Positions 9,485 through 18,964 are shown, numbered from the stretch's first letter. The stretch is 60,769 nucleotides of DNA from Candidatus Aminicenantota bacterium (GCA_011772495.1 WVZL01000029.1:87932-148700), one strand, 5' to 3'. Made by a program: numbers and translations. Notes: generated from the letters alone by a model not told the origin.

Positions 9485-9604
9485 TGCTCCTTTTTGGTGA
9501 ATTTCTTCCTTTCAAGGCTTTGACCTATTATATTTATATCCCTTATGTCTGTCAATATAAGTATAAGTATTAGGCCACAACAAGTTCCATTTTTCTATTT
9601 TTGC

Positions 9605-9633
9605 TTGACATCAATCCTTCTTCTTCATAACAT
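9605..9633 (+). promoter_or_regulatory. Sigma70-type promoter of the HU gene
   Basis: TTGACA (9605-9610), a 17-nt spacer and TAACAT (9628-9633) form a near-consensus promoter 42 nt upstream of the HU start codon. A strong AAGGAGGT ribosome site (9663-9670) lies between. Confidence 0.8.
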
Positions 9634-9675
9634 AAAGCCAGCTTATGAACGGCAATAAAGCTAAGGAGGTTCATC

Positions 9676-9945
9676 TTGAACAAAAAAGAAATAGCGATGA
9701 AAATGGCTAAGGATGCAGGAACAACTTTTCTTCAAGCGGAAAAGGCTTTTAATTCTATGATAGAGGGTATCAAGGCCTCCTTGAAAAAGGGGAAAAGAGT
9801 GACCTTTTCAGGATTTGGAAGTTTCGAAGTTAAAACAAGAAAAGCCCGGAAAGGAAGAAATCCAAAAACTGGAGCTGTTATCAACATACCCAAAAAAAAG
9901 AGAATAAAATTCAATCCCAGCAAAAGCTTTAAAGATTCCCTTTAA
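9676..9945 (+). CDS. HU-family nucleoid DNA-binding protein
   Basis: This 89-residue HU/IHF-type protein binds and bends DNA as a dimer. The family signature is visible in the FSGFGSFEVKTRKARKGRNPKTG stretch (positions about 45-67 of the protein), which includes the DNA-intercalating proline of the beta arm, followed by a basic C-terminal helix region. The start is TTG, supported by the perfect AAGGAGGT six nt upstream and by a near-consensus promoter. HU rather than IHF is assumed because no specificity residues can be judged. Confidence 0.95.
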   Translation: MNKKEIAMKMAKDAGTTFLQAEKAFNSMIEGIKASLKKGKRVTFSGFGSFEVKTRKARKGRNPKTGAVINIPKKKRIKFNPSKSFKDSL

Positions 9946-10051
9946 GGCCAAAACATAATTCAACCTTATTTAGAAAGATTTTACATCCTTAGAGAAACGC
10001 TTCCCACTCTTCTGTAGACAAGGGAACTCCATTTCTATAAAATAATCTTCC

Positions 10052-11131
10052 TTGAAGAAATTGAAGCATAAAAAGACAAATATAGTTCTCCTCTTTGGGG
10101 GACGTTCTGCTGAACATGAAATATCCCTTCTCTCTGCTGCATCAATCTACAAAAACCTCGATAAAAAGAAATTTAAAATTACTTCTATCTATATTAACAA
10201 AAAAGGCGATTGGAAAATTGTCGAATCACCCCTCCTCGCAGCTTCCACTCTGAACAAAGGGGATTTTTTTTCTTTCCTCCCTTGGAGCAAAAATGTTTCG
10301 CCTCTGACCGCAGATGCGGATATATATTTCCCTGTGCTTCATGGCCCGTATGGTGAAGATGGAACCATCCAGGGACTTTTTGAAATGGCTGATGTCCCTT
10401 TTGTAGGTGCATCTGTTATGGATTCTGCCATAAGTATGGACAAAGCCATGACAAAAATAATCCTCAAATCGAAAAATCTGCCAGTGGTTAAACACATGAT
10501 TCTCCAGGATCAAGAATGGGTGAAGCAAAAAGAGTCCATTCTTTCGAAAATCAAAAAAGAGTTTCCCATTCCTTTTTTTGTGAAACCTGCCTGTTTAGGA
10601 TCAAGTTTTGGGATTTCTAAAGTTAAAGAATATGGAGAAACTTCTTGGGCTCTTGAAGAAGCATTCCGCTATGATCATAAAATCTTAGTGGAAGAGGGAA
10701 TCAAGGGGCGAGAGTTGGAATGCAGCGTTTTAGGGAATGACTCTCCCCGAGCTTCGCTACCAGGGGAAATCATCCCTTACAGAGAATTCTATGATTACAG
10801 AGATAAATACATCGATGGAAATACTCGCTTCGGAATCCCTGCAGAACTTATGTGCTCCCAAATTGAGGAAATACAGCATCTTTCTCTTGAGGCTTACAAG
10901 GCTGTTTCCTGTTCGGGGATGGCACGGGTGGATTTCTTTATGCAAGAAAAAACTGAAAAGATTTTCATAAGCGAGCTCAACACCATTCCAGGCTTTACAG
11001 AGATCAGTATGTATCCTAAGCTTTGGGAAGTTAGCGGACTTCCCTTTCCCCAACTGCTCGAACAGCTTATCGAGCTGGGCTTGGAAAGGCACAAAATAAA
11101 GAAAAGAAGAAAGGAAAATTTCGTCCCATGA
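10052..11131 (+). CDS. ddl: D-alanine--D-alanine ligase
   Basis: This ~359-residue ATP-grasp ligase makes D-Ala-D-Ala for peptidoglycan. Motifs in order are LLFGGRSAEHEISLLSA near the N-terminus, the HGPYGEDGTIQGLFEM segment, FVKPACLGSSFGISKV for ATP binding, and the C-terminal ISELNTIPGFTEISMYPKLW metal and substrate motif. The start is uncertain: TTG at 10052 has no clear Shine-Dalgarno, and a second TTG three codons on is equally possible. It overlaps ruvX by 4 nt (ATGA), placing both and mltG in one envelope/DNA operon. Confidence 0.94.
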   Translation: MKKLKHKKTNIVLLFGGRSAEHEISLLSAASIYKNLDKKKFKITSIYINKKGDWKIVESPLLAASTLNKGDFFSFLPWSKNVSPLTADADIYFPVLHGPYGEDGTIQGLFEMADVPFVGASVMDSAISMDKAMTKIILKSKNLPVVKHMILQDQEWVKQKESILSKIKKEFPIPFFVKPACLGSSFGISKVKEYGETSWALEEAFRYDHKILVEEGIKGRELECSVLGNDSPRASLPGEIIPYREFYDYRDKYIDGNTRFGIPAELMCSQIEEIQHLSLEAYKAVSCSGMARVDFFMQEKTEKIFISELNTIPGFTEISMYPKLWEVSGLPFPQLLEQLIELGLERHKIKKRRKENFVP

Positions 11132-11556
11132 GAGTCCTGGGAATAGACTATGGCGATAGTCACATCGGTCTTGCCGTAAGCGATAAGCTTCTTCTAACGG
11201 CTCAACCCCTGGGCAGCTATCGATCAAAAAGCAAGGAAGAAGACAAAAAATACTTTAAGGAGCTTGTTTCAAAATATGAAATAGGCGAAATCGTACTGGG
11301 TTTTCCACTTAGAATGGATGGAAGCCCAGGAACCCGAGTTGAAAAAACCAAGGAATTTGCCGGGTGGCTTAAAAAGATACTTAAAATTCCTATCATTTTT
11401 TGGGACGAGCGACTGACAACGAAACAGGCTGTTCGGATTCTTAGCCAGCAAAAAATCAAAGCAAAAAGAAAAAAGATTTTAGAAGACCAAACCGCAGCCT
11501 CTGTTATCCTTTCAAGCTATCTTGAAAGCAAACAAGGTAAGAACCATGCTACTTAA
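11128..11556 (+). CDS. ruvX: RuvX/YqgF-family putative pre-16S rRNA nuclease
   Basis: This 142-residue RNase H-fold protein is of the YqgF family, implicated in 16S rRNA 5' maturation and also annotated as a Holliday junction resolvase. The N-terminal GIDYGDSHIGLAVSD motif supplies the first catalytic Asp, and DERLTTKQA and the later EDQTAASVIL segment supply the remaining acidic residues. It overlaps ddl by 4 nt and mltG by 11 nt, so translation is probably coupled. In many bacteria yqgF also neighbours mltG-like genes. Confidence 0.92.
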   Translation: MRVLGIDYGDSHIGLAVSDKLLLTAQPLGSYRSKSKEEDKKYFKELVSKYEIGEIVLGFPLRMDGSPGTRVEKTKEFAGWLKKILKIPIIFWDERLTTKQAVRILSQQKIKAKRKKILEDQTAASVILSSYLESKQGKNHAT

Positions 11557-12559
11557 AACCATTAAGATTGTTCTGGTTGTGGCAGCGGTGATTCCTCTCT
11601 TCCTGTCAGCATGGTTCTCCTTCGAATTCTATTTCGCTCCTAAGACCTCTCCAAAAGAGATATTTTTTGTCGTTGATAAAGGACAAGGAGTCCATGACAT
11701 TGCTCAAAACCTCAAAGAAAAAAGAGTTATCAAAAATAAGCAGTCTTTTCTTCTGGGGTACAAAATTTATTACTCTTCAAAAAGTCTAAAGGCTGGAGAG
11801 TATATGTTTAATCTTCCTATGTCCCCAAAAGATATTCTAAAAATAATCACAGATGGGAAAGTTTACCTTCATTCTTTGACCATTCATGAAGGTCTGACAA
11901 GAAAAGAAATCGCCCGCCATCTTGCATCCTTGCATTTTACCGATGAAGAAGAATTTTTAGCGGCTTCTTCCAAGACAGATACTATCTCCTCCTTGGATAA
12001 AGAAGCCCTTAGCCTTGAAGGATACCTCTTTCCTGAAACCTATCATTTTCCAAAAGGAATTTCAGCCAAAAAAATTATCTCCACTCTCGTCTCCCAGTTT
12101 AAGGAGGTTTTCTCAGAGGAGTGGCAGAAAAGAGCCAGAGAAATAAAGATGACTCCTAGAGAAGTTGTCATTCTTGCTTCATTGATCGAAAAAGAAACCT
12201 CCCTTTCTGAAGAAAAAGAGCTTGTATCGGCCGTATTCCACAATCGCTTAAGGATACGAATGAAACTCGATTGTGATCCTACTATCATTTATGTGCTCAA
12301 AGAAGAAGGAAGCTTTAAAGGGCGTCTCCTGAAAAAGGACTTAAGACTCAACTCTCCCTATAATACCTACCGCAACAGGGGGCTTCCTCCCGGCCCTATC
12401 TGCAGCCCAGGACGGGAATCTCTCGAAGCTGCTCTCTATCCTGCCCAGGAAAAATACCTTTATTTTGTTTCCAAGAAAGACGGAAGCCACCACTTCAGCA
12501 TCAGCTTTAAAGAACACCAGAATGCGGTGAGAAAATATCGGAAAATAGGAAATAAATAA
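11546..12559 (+). CDS. mltG: Endolytic murein transglycosylase
   Basis: MltG cleaves nascent glycan strands at the inner membrane and helps set their length. The protein has one N-terminal membrane helix (residues 6-27), a LysM-like subdomain, and the YceG catalytic domain with ASLIEKET (catalytic Glu215), the FHNRL and CDPTIIY motifs, and SPYNTYRNRGLPPGPI. I chose the ATG at 11546 (337 residues), which has AAGGT upstream and overlaps the ruvX stop; an in-frame TTG at 11522 would add eight codons. It is the last gene of ddl-ruvX-mltG. Confidence 0.94.
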   Translation: MLLKTIKIVLVVAAVIPLFLSAWFSFEFYFAPKTSPKEIFFVVDKGQGVHDIAQNLKEKRVIKNKQSFLLGYKIYYSSKSLKAGEYMFNLPMSPKDILKIITDGKVYLHSLTIHEGLTRKEIARHLASLHFTDEEEFLAASSKTDTISSLDKEALSLEGYLFPETYHFPKGISAKKIISTLVSQFKEVFSEEWQKRAREIKMTPREVVILASLIEKETSLSEEKELVSAVFHNRLRIRMKLDCDPTIIYVLKEEGSFKGRLLKKDLRLNSPYNTYRNRGLPPGPICSPGRESLEAALYPAQEKYLYFVSKKDGSHHFSISFKEHQNAVRKYRKIGNK

Positions 12560-12914
12560 GGCGGGAAAAAGCATCTGCGGGCATCATCATAGAATGCGGA
12601 TTTGATAAAACAAACAGTAACTATAAGGTGGGCTTGATAAATCAAGCCCCTACAGATAAATCAAATCCCTATCCCTGCTGATAAATCAAATTCCTATCCC
12701 TGCTGATAAATCAAGCCCCTGTAGATAAATAAAATCCCAAAAAAAGAATATGGTACATACATTCCATCTCTGAAAATATCGATAGAAAAAAAATATTAGT
12801 TCTGCTATATTGATTATTCATCACAGAGGAAAGTATTTCCTCAGTAAATAGAATTTAATAAGCACCAATATCTAAAAAGGATAAATAGTTTAGATCAGTA
12901 AATTAGGAGGAAAT
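12560..12914. other. Intergenic region with repeats
   Basis: No gene is supported here. The stretch holds a cluster of GGGCTTGAT palindromic repeats (see 12630-12735), an AT-rich segment, and an AGGAGGAAAT ribosome-binding site directly before the next ATG. No convincing promoter hexamers were identified. Confidence 0.6.
12630..12735. repeat. GGGCTTGAT-AA-ATCAAGCCC palindromic repeat cluster, copy 1
   Basis: A perfect palindrome, GGGCTTGAT (12630-12638), AA, ATCAAGCCC (12641-12649), is followed by four degenerate half-units of the form ATAAATCAA(A/G)(C/T)CCCTA with CCCTG joints. The same motif recurs at 37079-37303 and 49061-49201, always between genes. Spacing is irregular and there are no spacers of constant length, so this is not CRISPR. 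Confidence 0.8.
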
Positions 12915-14000
12915 ATGAAAACCAGAAATATAATAATTCCAGTTCTCCTCTTGGGATTTATCCTGAGTTTGTTCTTGACAACAAACCTCGCCGCTCTGAA
13001 TAAGGCAGGCAAGCCTCAAGAAGAGGCTGTACGCATTCCCAAGGAAGTTAAAACCGTTTTTGAAGAGGGCATTATAACCCGTGAAGCACGTCTGGACATT
13101 CCTTTCAGTATAACCAACCATCTCTATCTTCCTGCCCGAGAAAATATGCACAGCATCTTTTTCTTCAAAGTAAAAAATGCAGACCTTGGTTTCACTCCCA
13201 CCGCGCAAGCTCCAGCAACGCCCGAAAAGAAAGAAGAAGAGAAGGAAGCCCCACCTGAAGCAGAGGTTATCCCCACAAAACTTCAGTGCAACTGCCATAT
13301 TTTTCTTCAAGTCAACAGGAAGGAAAAAGACACACCTGGAGAAGTAGTCAATGAAATCTATATACCATTTAATCTTCAGGCAGAAAGCAGCTCCTATGAA
13401 CCTGATAAAGAGGAACTTTACACAACAGCTTATCCCTTTCCTCCAGGCAATTATATTCTGTCTATGGCCATAGCCTCTCAGGATTTAGGGAAAATCGGGA
13501 CTCAGTACTTCGAGTTCTCGCTTCCTGATCCGTTATCTTCCCCCGATAGCCTTGACACCACGCCTATCTTTTTTATCAAGAATATAAAAAGAATGTCCTC
13601 TCCTGAGAGTCGGGCTGAAGTTCATAAAGACTTCTTTACCTATTCTATCCTCCAGATCGAAGCTAATGTCGACAGAATTTTCTCTCCGAAGGATAATTTT
13701 GAAGTTTTCTTTTATATTTTTGGAGCTCAACCCTCGGAGACGGGAAAATATGATATTGAAGTAGGCTTTGAGGTCTATAAAGGAGAAGAGCTAGCAATCC
13801 GCTTTAGGCCGGGAGAATACGAGACACCCCTTGTCCCTCAACCTCTTCACTTGAAACAAACTCTGATCATAACGTCAGGAGAAGAACAACGGACAGAAAC
13901 CAGAGACTTAGGGCCCGGGAAGTATACTCTTTCCTTAAAAATCTCAGATAACTTATCAGGAAAATCTGAAACGAAAACTCTCGATTTTGAGGTAAAATAA
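12915..14000 (+). CDS. Secreted protein of unknown function
   Basis: This 361-residue protein begins with a signal peptide (about residues 1-27). A proline/glutamate-rich low-complexity linker lies near residues 95-118 (ATPEKKEEEKEAPPEAE), and the rest is predicted beta-rich. The C-terminal segment ends in PGKYTLSLKISDNLSGKSETKTLDFEV, the shape of an immunoglobulin-like strand pair as seen at the end of GWxTD-type envelope proteins. I do not recognise a named family. A good AGGAGGAAAT ribosome site precedes the ATG. It follows mltG after a 355-nt repeat-containing gap and is probably a separate transcript. Confidence 0.7.
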   Translation: MKTRNIIIPVLLLGFILSLFLTTNLAALNKAGKPQEEAVRIPKEVKTVFEEGIITREARLDIPFSITNHLYLPARENMHSIFFFKVKNADLGFTPTAQAPATPEKKEEEKEAPPEAEVIPTKLQCNCHIFLQVNRKEKDTPGEVVNEIYIPFNLQAESSSYEPDKEELYTTAYPFPPGNYILSMAIASQDLGKIGTQYFEFSLPDPLSSPDSLDTTPIFFIKNIKRMSSPESRAEVHKDFFTYSILQIEANVDRIFSPKDNFEVFFYIFGAQPSETGKYDIEVGFEVYKGEELAIRFRPGEYETPLVPQPLHLKQTLIITSGEEQRTETRDLGPGKYTLSLKISDNLSGKSETKTLDFEVK

Positions 14001-14247
14001 CAAGACCTTCTTGGGAATTTTCCGCAAAACCTTCTGCCCGTATTCTTGAGTTTTTTCTTATTTATCATCCTTTAAATAATAATTTCTGGTAGAGTTTATA
14101 ATCATGTGAATATCGGGAAACCTATCAATAATCCTCTCGCAGGCTTCGAAAGTTTCCCCGGATTTCCCTTCCTCAAAATGGAATATTTTAAAATTATTCT
14201 TTTTCTTGAAATGTCATTCTTTATTCCTTAAACTTAATCTAACTGCA

Positions 14248-15540
14248 ATGAAGTACGTGGCTGACCTTCATATCCATTCCAAATTCTCAAGAGCCACTTC
14301 CCGGGACATGGTCCTGGATACCCTTGCTTACTGGGCCAAGATAAAGGGGATACGACTTCTGGCCACAGGCGACTTCACCCATCCTGAATGGCTATTTCTG
14401 CTCAAGCAGAAACTCAAACCGCAAGGAAACGGTTTCTTCTGCTTAAAAAATATCATTCCTTCGAATAATGAATACCTGAAATCTCTCCATCCTTCCCCTG
14501 AGGACGTATCCTTTATCCTCTCCACAGAAATAAGCTTTATCTATTCTAAGAAAGGAAAAGTAAGGAAAATCCACATCCTCCTCCTCGCTCCAGACTTTGA
14601 CTCTGTTGACAAGATCAACCAGAAGCTATCCGGCCTGGGCAACTTGCGCTCTGATGGCCGTCCGATTCTGGGCATGGACGCTAAAGCCTTTGTTAAAATC
14701 GTCTCTGATCATTGCCCAAACTGTGTGGTCATTCCTTCCCATATCTGGACTCCCTGGTTTTCTCTTTTTGGGGCCAACTCAGGCTTTGATTCTATTGAGG
14801 AATGCTTCGAAGAGACAACTCCTTTTATTTTTGCCCTGGAAACAGGTCTCTCCTCTGATCCTCCGATGAACTGGCTCCTCTCCTGTCTCGACAAGTACAC
14901 TTTAGTCTCAAACTCTGATGCCCACTCTCCTTCCAAGATAGGAAGAGAGGCCAATGTTTTCAATACAGAATTCAGCTACAAAGGCCTTATTGAAGCGATA
15001 AAAAGTAAAAATCCTGATAAATTCCTCCACACAGTTGAATTCTTTCCAGAAGAGGGAAAATACCACTATGACGGACACCGCAAATGCGGAATCCTTTTCT
15101 CTCCCAGGGAAAGCTTGCAGCATAATAATATCTGCCCCAAATGCGGGAAAAAAATCACTATCGGCGTGATGCACAGAGTAGAGGAGCTATCCGACCGTGA
15201 CCAGGGAAACTCTCCTCCCCTTAGAATTCCTTATTTAAACCTCATCCCTTTAAATGAAATTATTGCTCAAGCCATCGAAAAAACTGCTGAGTGCAAAAGC
15301 GTCTGGGATATCTATTTTCGCTTCATCCATGAATTCGACAACGAACAGAATATATTAACAGAAGTTAGCTTAGCGGAATTAAAGCGAATCCATCCGGAAA
15401 GAATCAGTCTTGGGGTAGAGCGGATGAGAAAAGGAGCCGTGAAAATTGTACCCGGACATGACGGATGCTTTGGAGATATCAATCTTTTTGAGAAGGATAC
15501 GCAAGAAGAAGAAACTCAAGGACAGCTCAAGCTTTTCTGA
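14248..15540 (+). CDS. Endonuclease Q-like PHP-domain DNA repair nuclease
   Basis: The ~430-residue protein matches the endonuclease Q family, which nicks DNA 5' to deaminated bases (uracil, hypoxanthine, xanthine). A PHP metal site is shown by ADLHIHSKFSRATS at the N-terminus and by the downstream SNSDAHSP motif. A zinc-ribbon follows: CGILFSPRE ... CPKCGKKITIGVMHRVEEL. The C-terminal domain ends in the pentapeptide QLKLF, close to the QL(S/D)LF sliding-clamp motif. I chose ATG 14248 because it gives the family's normal N-terminus; the upstream TTG at 14206 would add 14 unlikely residues. The gene stands alone between unrelated genes. Confidence 0.85.
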   Translation: MKYVADLHIHSKFSRATSRDMVLDTLAYWAKIKGIRLLATGDFTHPEWLFLLKQKLKPQGNGFFCLKNIIPSNNEYLKSLHPSPEDVSFILSTEISFIYSKKGKVRKIHILLLAPDFDSVDKINQKLSGLGNLRSDGRPILGMDAKAFVKIVSDHCPNCVVIPSHIWTPWFSLFGANSGFDSIEECFEETTPFIFALETGLSSDPPMNWLLSCLDKYTLVSNSDAHSPSKIGREANVFNTEFSYKGLIEAIKSKNPDKFLHTVEFFPEEGKYHYDGHRKCGILFSPRESLQHNNICPKCGKKITIGVMHRVEELSDRDQGNSPPLRIPYLNLIPLNEIIAQAIEKTAECKSVWDIYFRFIHEFDNEQNILTEVSLAELKRIHPERISLGVERMRKGAVKIVPGHDGCFGDINLFEKDTQEEETQGQLKLF

Positions 15541-15543
15541 AAA

Positions 15544-15569
15544 AACAGTCAGCGAAACTGATTTTTTTT
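15544..15569 (+). terminator. Weak rho-independent terminator candidate after the EndoQ gene
   Basis: CAGT and ACTG form a short stem around a 7-nt loop, extended by flanking A and T runs, and are followed by eight T residues. The stem is short, so this is only a candidate. Confidence 0.4.
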
Positions 15570-15682
15570 AGAAGTTACTAAAAACACATTAGGTAAAATG
15601 TTATTGAGAGTGACCGAAGGGCGTGGCAACGACATGGTAAGAACGTTTCTTGCACTTGCACTGACAAGTACCAATCGAAAAA

Positions 15683-17695
15683 ATGAAAATTGATTTCGGA
15701 AAAAACGAATTCAGCGAACACATCCGCCTTACACTATTAGCGGTGCTTGTCGGCGTTATGGCCGGTTTCGCTTCAGTCATCTTTAAGAAAATGATTCTCC
15801 TCTTCCAGAGCCAGTTCTGGAGAGCAGAAAGCATCATCTCTTCTGTCTCTTCTCAAGCGTGGTACCTGACAATCCTCATCCCAGCCCTGGGGGGCTTAAT
15901 TATTGGCCCTATTATTTACTACGGAGCAAAAGAAGCCAAAGGCCATGGCGTGCCTGAAATAATGGAAGCTCTGATCTTTCGGGGAGGGAAAATTAGGACT
16001 AAAGTTGTAGCTATAAAAGCCTTGGCATCTTCCATCTGTATCGGCTCTGGAGGCTCTGTAGGACGGGAAGGCCCGATCGTTCAAATCAGCTCCAGCCTGG
16101 CCTCATCAATTGGCAAATTGTTCCGAATAAAAGAGAGAGGTATGCGGACTTTGGTTGCTGCTGGGGCAGGAGCCGGCATAGGAGGAACCTTTAATGCTCC
16201 GATTGCAGGAGCTCTTTTCGCAGTAGAAGTCCTTCTGGGAGAGTTCGGCGTCTTCTCTTTTAGCCCCATTATTATCGCTTCTGTCATTTCCACGCTGACC
16301 TCAAGATTCATCATGGGCGATTTTTCAGCTTTCACTGTCCCTAAATATACGCTCATCAGTGCTTGGGAAATCGGTCCCTATATACTGTTGGGAATAGTAA
16401 GCGGATTAATCGCCATTATTTTTATTAAAACTCTCTATTTTTTCGAGGATAGATTAGATAGAATCCATCTCCACCCTCTCTTAAAACCGGCGCTTGGAGG
16501 TCTTTTAGTTGGCGGAATCGGCTTGGGTTTACCTCATATATTTGGAGTCGGATACGACTCAATTGATGCTTGTCTTCAAAATCAGTTGGGTTTCTGGCTT
16601 GCTTTTCTTCTCATCTTTGCGAAAATTCTGAGCACGTCCTTAACCCTGGGCTCTGGCGGCTCTGGTGGGATTTTTGCGCCTTCCCTTTTCCTGGGAGCTA
16701 TGACTGGAAACTTTGTCGGGTCAATCTTTCACAATTATTTCCCTTCTTCTATTTCTTCCCCTGGCGCTTTTTCTCTGGTGGGAATGGGTGCGGTAGTGGC
16801 GGCAGGAACGCATGCTCCTATAACTGCTATAATCATAATTTTTGAATTAACCAACGACTATAAAATCATCCTTCCCCTGATGCTCTCCTCCATCATCGCC
16901 TCTTTCTTGACTGTGGGCATCCATAAAGAATCGATATACACCATGAAGCTCAAGCGCAGAGGTATTCTCTTTAAGGAAGGAAGAGAGGTGAATATCTTAA
17001 GGTCTCTTCCTGCGAAGGACTTTATCAGTCAAGACTATCACGTATTCATGAACACAGACCACGTCGAAAAAATTATAGACCAGGCTATTAGCGGCAAATA
17101 CCATGCCTTCCAGATTGTAGACTCTGATAAAAATTACGTGGGCTGCTTCGCCCTGAATCAACTGAAAAAACTCGTACCAAAGAAAGAGGTGCTGGGACCT
17201 TTTATTATTGGTCAAGACTTGGCTGTTTCCGGTATTCAGCTTGACTTTGAAGATAATCTTGAGAAAGCCATGGAAATCTTCGGCCGGGAAGACGTGGCTG
17301 AAATCGCTGTGTTGAAAGATAAACAACTCGTTGGAGTTGTGAAAAGAAAGGATGTCATCGAAGCTTATAACAATGAGATTGCAAAGAGAGAGGCTGCCTC
17401 TGGATTGATCCAGAAGCTTAAGTTTACCCATATGACAAAAACGATCGATATCGGAAAAGGATACAGAATAATGGAGATAGATGCTCCTCATTCCTTCTGG
17501 GATAAAAGCTTGAAAGAAATCAACCTGAAGGCCCTCTACAAAGCCGATGTTCTCCTTATCAAAAGGAAGCACCCACCTCAAACGATTACTCTTCCCTCTG
17601 CGGATGAAATCATATTAAAAGACGACGTTCTGATTCTCGCTGGTCTTGCAGAAAATATTAAGAAAATCGTAAAGAGCGAATCAGCTGCCCTTTGA
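15683..17695 (+). CDS. ClC-family chloride channel/antiporter with CBS and TrkA-C domains
   Basis: This 670-residue membrane protein has an N-terminal ClC core (about 1-430) with GSGGSVGREGPIVQ, whose Glu129 corresponds to the gating glutamate, and the second anion-site motif GSGGSGGIFAPSLFLG. GSGGS replaces the usual GSGIP/GSGSP filter sequence. A CBS pair follows (about 440-570), then a TrkA-C-like ligand domain (about 595-668) with the D-H-F-W-D-K pattern and a closing DVLILAG. The gating glutamate suggests H+/anion exchange rather than a pure channel. The ATG has no strong ribosome site. It is monocistronic. Confidence 0.92.
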   Translation: MKIDFGKNEFSEHIRLTLLAVLVGVMAGFASVIFKKMILLFQSQFWRAESIISSVSSQAWYLTILIPALGGLIIGPIIYYGAKEAKGHGVPEIMEALIFRGGKIRTKVVAIKALASSICIGSGGSVGREGPIVQISSSLASSIGKLFRIKERGMRTLVAAGAGAGIGGTFNAPIAGALFAVEVLLGEFGVFSFSPIIIASVISTLTSRFIMGDFSAFTVPKYTLISAWEIGPYILLGIVSGLIAIIFIKTLYFFEDRLDRIHLHPLLKPALGGLLVGGIGLGLPHIFGVGYDSIDACLQNQLGFWLAFLLIFAKILSTSLTLGSGGSGGIFAPSLFLGAMTGNFVGSIFHNYFPSSISSPGAFSLVGMGAVVAAGTHAPITAIIIIFELTNDYKIILPLMLSSIIASFLTVGIHKESIYTMKLKRRGILFKEGREVNILRSLPAKDFISQDYHVFMNTDHVEKIIDQAISGKYHAFQIVDSDKNYVGCFALNQLKKLVPKKEVLGPFIIGQDLAVSGIQLDFEDNLEKAMEIFGREDVAEIAVLKDKQLVGVVKRKDVIEAYNNEIAKREAASGLIQKLKFTHMTKTIDIGKGYRIMEIDAPHSFWDKSLKEINLKALYKADVLLIKRKHPPQTITLPSADEIILKDDVLILAGLAENIKKIVKSESAAL

Positions 17696-17832
17696 TCCTT
17701 CAACAAAGCAGTTAAAGTCTAGGATTGAAAGTAGAGGCAGTATGAGAAGGAAAGAAAACAAAATTTACTTCCGGGATTCGTTAGTGCGAAAAGTGAGATT
17801 TCAACTGGCTTCCAATCTAATCTGTCAGCCAC

Positions 17833-18840
17833 CTATTTTCTCTTAGGAGCAACAGATATAATCTTCTTAACTAGCTCTGGTTTATCTGGTAATAAGCCAG
17901 ATTTAGGAAGGCGAGGCAAAAGTACGGCCCAGTTATAATCAGCTTTAAATACTTTCTTAAATAAAGGCAAAGACTCCTCTACTCTGTCTAAGTCAGCAAG
18001 TGTAACAGCGTGCCAAAAGACCATCTCCACGTTGTCTGGAGTTAGTTGTTCCGCTGCACTGTACTCCTTTAAAGCTGCTTCAACATTTTCCTGAGCTAAA
18101 TATTCATCTCCTCTATTCATGAGTTCATAAGCTCTATGAACTTTTACTAATCGCTTTAACTCCAATATTGGATCAGGATGATCTTCAACACGAAGGTCAA
18201 TAATTCGATCTCTCCAGAGTTGACCGCTAGGTTTCCCGCTAACAACTATAATTGCCGCTGACTGACGTCCCCGAATGTCGCCCCCCTCTTTTTCGGCCGC
18301 TTCTAAAGCAGCCATTAAACGCTCGATGAGATCGCCTTTTGTGGATTGATAAGCATCAGCCATTGCCTTCCAGACTGTATTTTTAAGCATAAGGTTAGCT
18401 TGAACAGAAAATTGATTGCCCGTATAATGGCCAGCTTCAATGATGCATGAATTGCCAGTGTGGGCTGCTACCATTCCTTGGCTGTCTATCATTGCTACCT
18501 GTCTCACTTCTCTTTTCGGATCTATCTCAACGAGTGCTTTTAAGACTTGAGGCGCACTCTTGCCAGCTCTCATTAAATCCAATCCGAGAGGACCATATGA
18601 AGCTTCGACAAAGGATTGAGTGGCGACGGCTCCGACTCCGGCTTCTACCCAGGGAACAAGGTGACCCACAGAAAACCAATGTGACTGAACTGCTACCCCT
18701 AGTTGTCCATTATCTGGGTCTCGAGCCACAATTGAGTAAGTATGGATTGGTCTGTTTGAATCTTTCTCGATGATTTTTTCCCCGAGGCATGGAGCAACTA
18801 TTAAGATAACAAGAGTGATGACTAAAATAATTTTTTTCAT
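17833..18840 (-). CDS. Exported DUF1028 protein with C-terminal TPR-like region
   Basis: This 335-residue protein has a signal peptide (residues 1-20). Residues about 33-225 match the DUF1028 family, predicted to have an Ntn-hydrolase fold: HTYSIVARDPDNGQLGVAVQ, GAVATQSFVEASYGPLGL, and MVAAHTGNSC. Residues about 240-315 look like tetratricopeptide helices (YELMNRGDEYLAQENVEAALKEY). Substrate and activity are unknown. AAGGAGGTG precedes the ATG and a promoter-like sequence lies about 95 nt upstream. Confidence 0.85.
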   Translation of the reverse strand: MKKIILVITLVILIVAPCLGEKIIEKDSNRPIHTYSIVARDPDNGQLGVAVQSHWFSVGHLVPWVEAGVGAVATQSFVEASYGPLGLDLMRAGKSAPQVLKALVEIDPKREVRQVAMIDSQGMVAAHTGNSCIIEAGHYTGNQFSVQANLMLKNTVWKAMADAYQSTKGDLIERLMAALEAAEKEGGDIRGRQSAAIIVVSGKPSGQLWRDRIIDLRVEDHPDPILELKRLVKVHRAYELMNRGDEYLAQENVEAALKEYSAAEQLTPDNVEMVFWHAVTLADLDRVEESLPLFKKVFKADYNWAVLLPRLPKSGLLPDKPELVKKIISVAPKRK

Positions 18841-18934
18841 AATACACCTCCTTCAAATTAGTTTGTTTATTTTTTTGAAGATTAGTTTCTTTATTTTAGG
18901 TTCCTTGTGATTCCTAATTTGTTAGCTTTTAAAA

Positions 18935-18964
18935 TTTATATCTCTAAAAATTTCATAAAGTCAA
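18935..18964 (-). promoter_or_regulatory. Putative sigma70-type promoter of the DUF1028 gene
   Basis: On the minus strand TTGACT (18959-18964), an 18-nt spacer and TATAAA (18935-18940) lie upstream of the DUF1028 gene and just outside the composite repeat element A. Confidence 0.6.

Noticed and set aside
8321-14092. Shared 14-mer ATAATTTCTGGTAG before the Yip1-like and EndoQ genes
   Set aside because: A single pair of AT-rich 14-mers is expected by chance in a window of this size; flanks do not match.
14206-14247. TTG-initiated extension of the EndoQ gene
   Set aside because: It adds 14 residues not seen before the conserved ADLHIHS start, and has no ribosome site.
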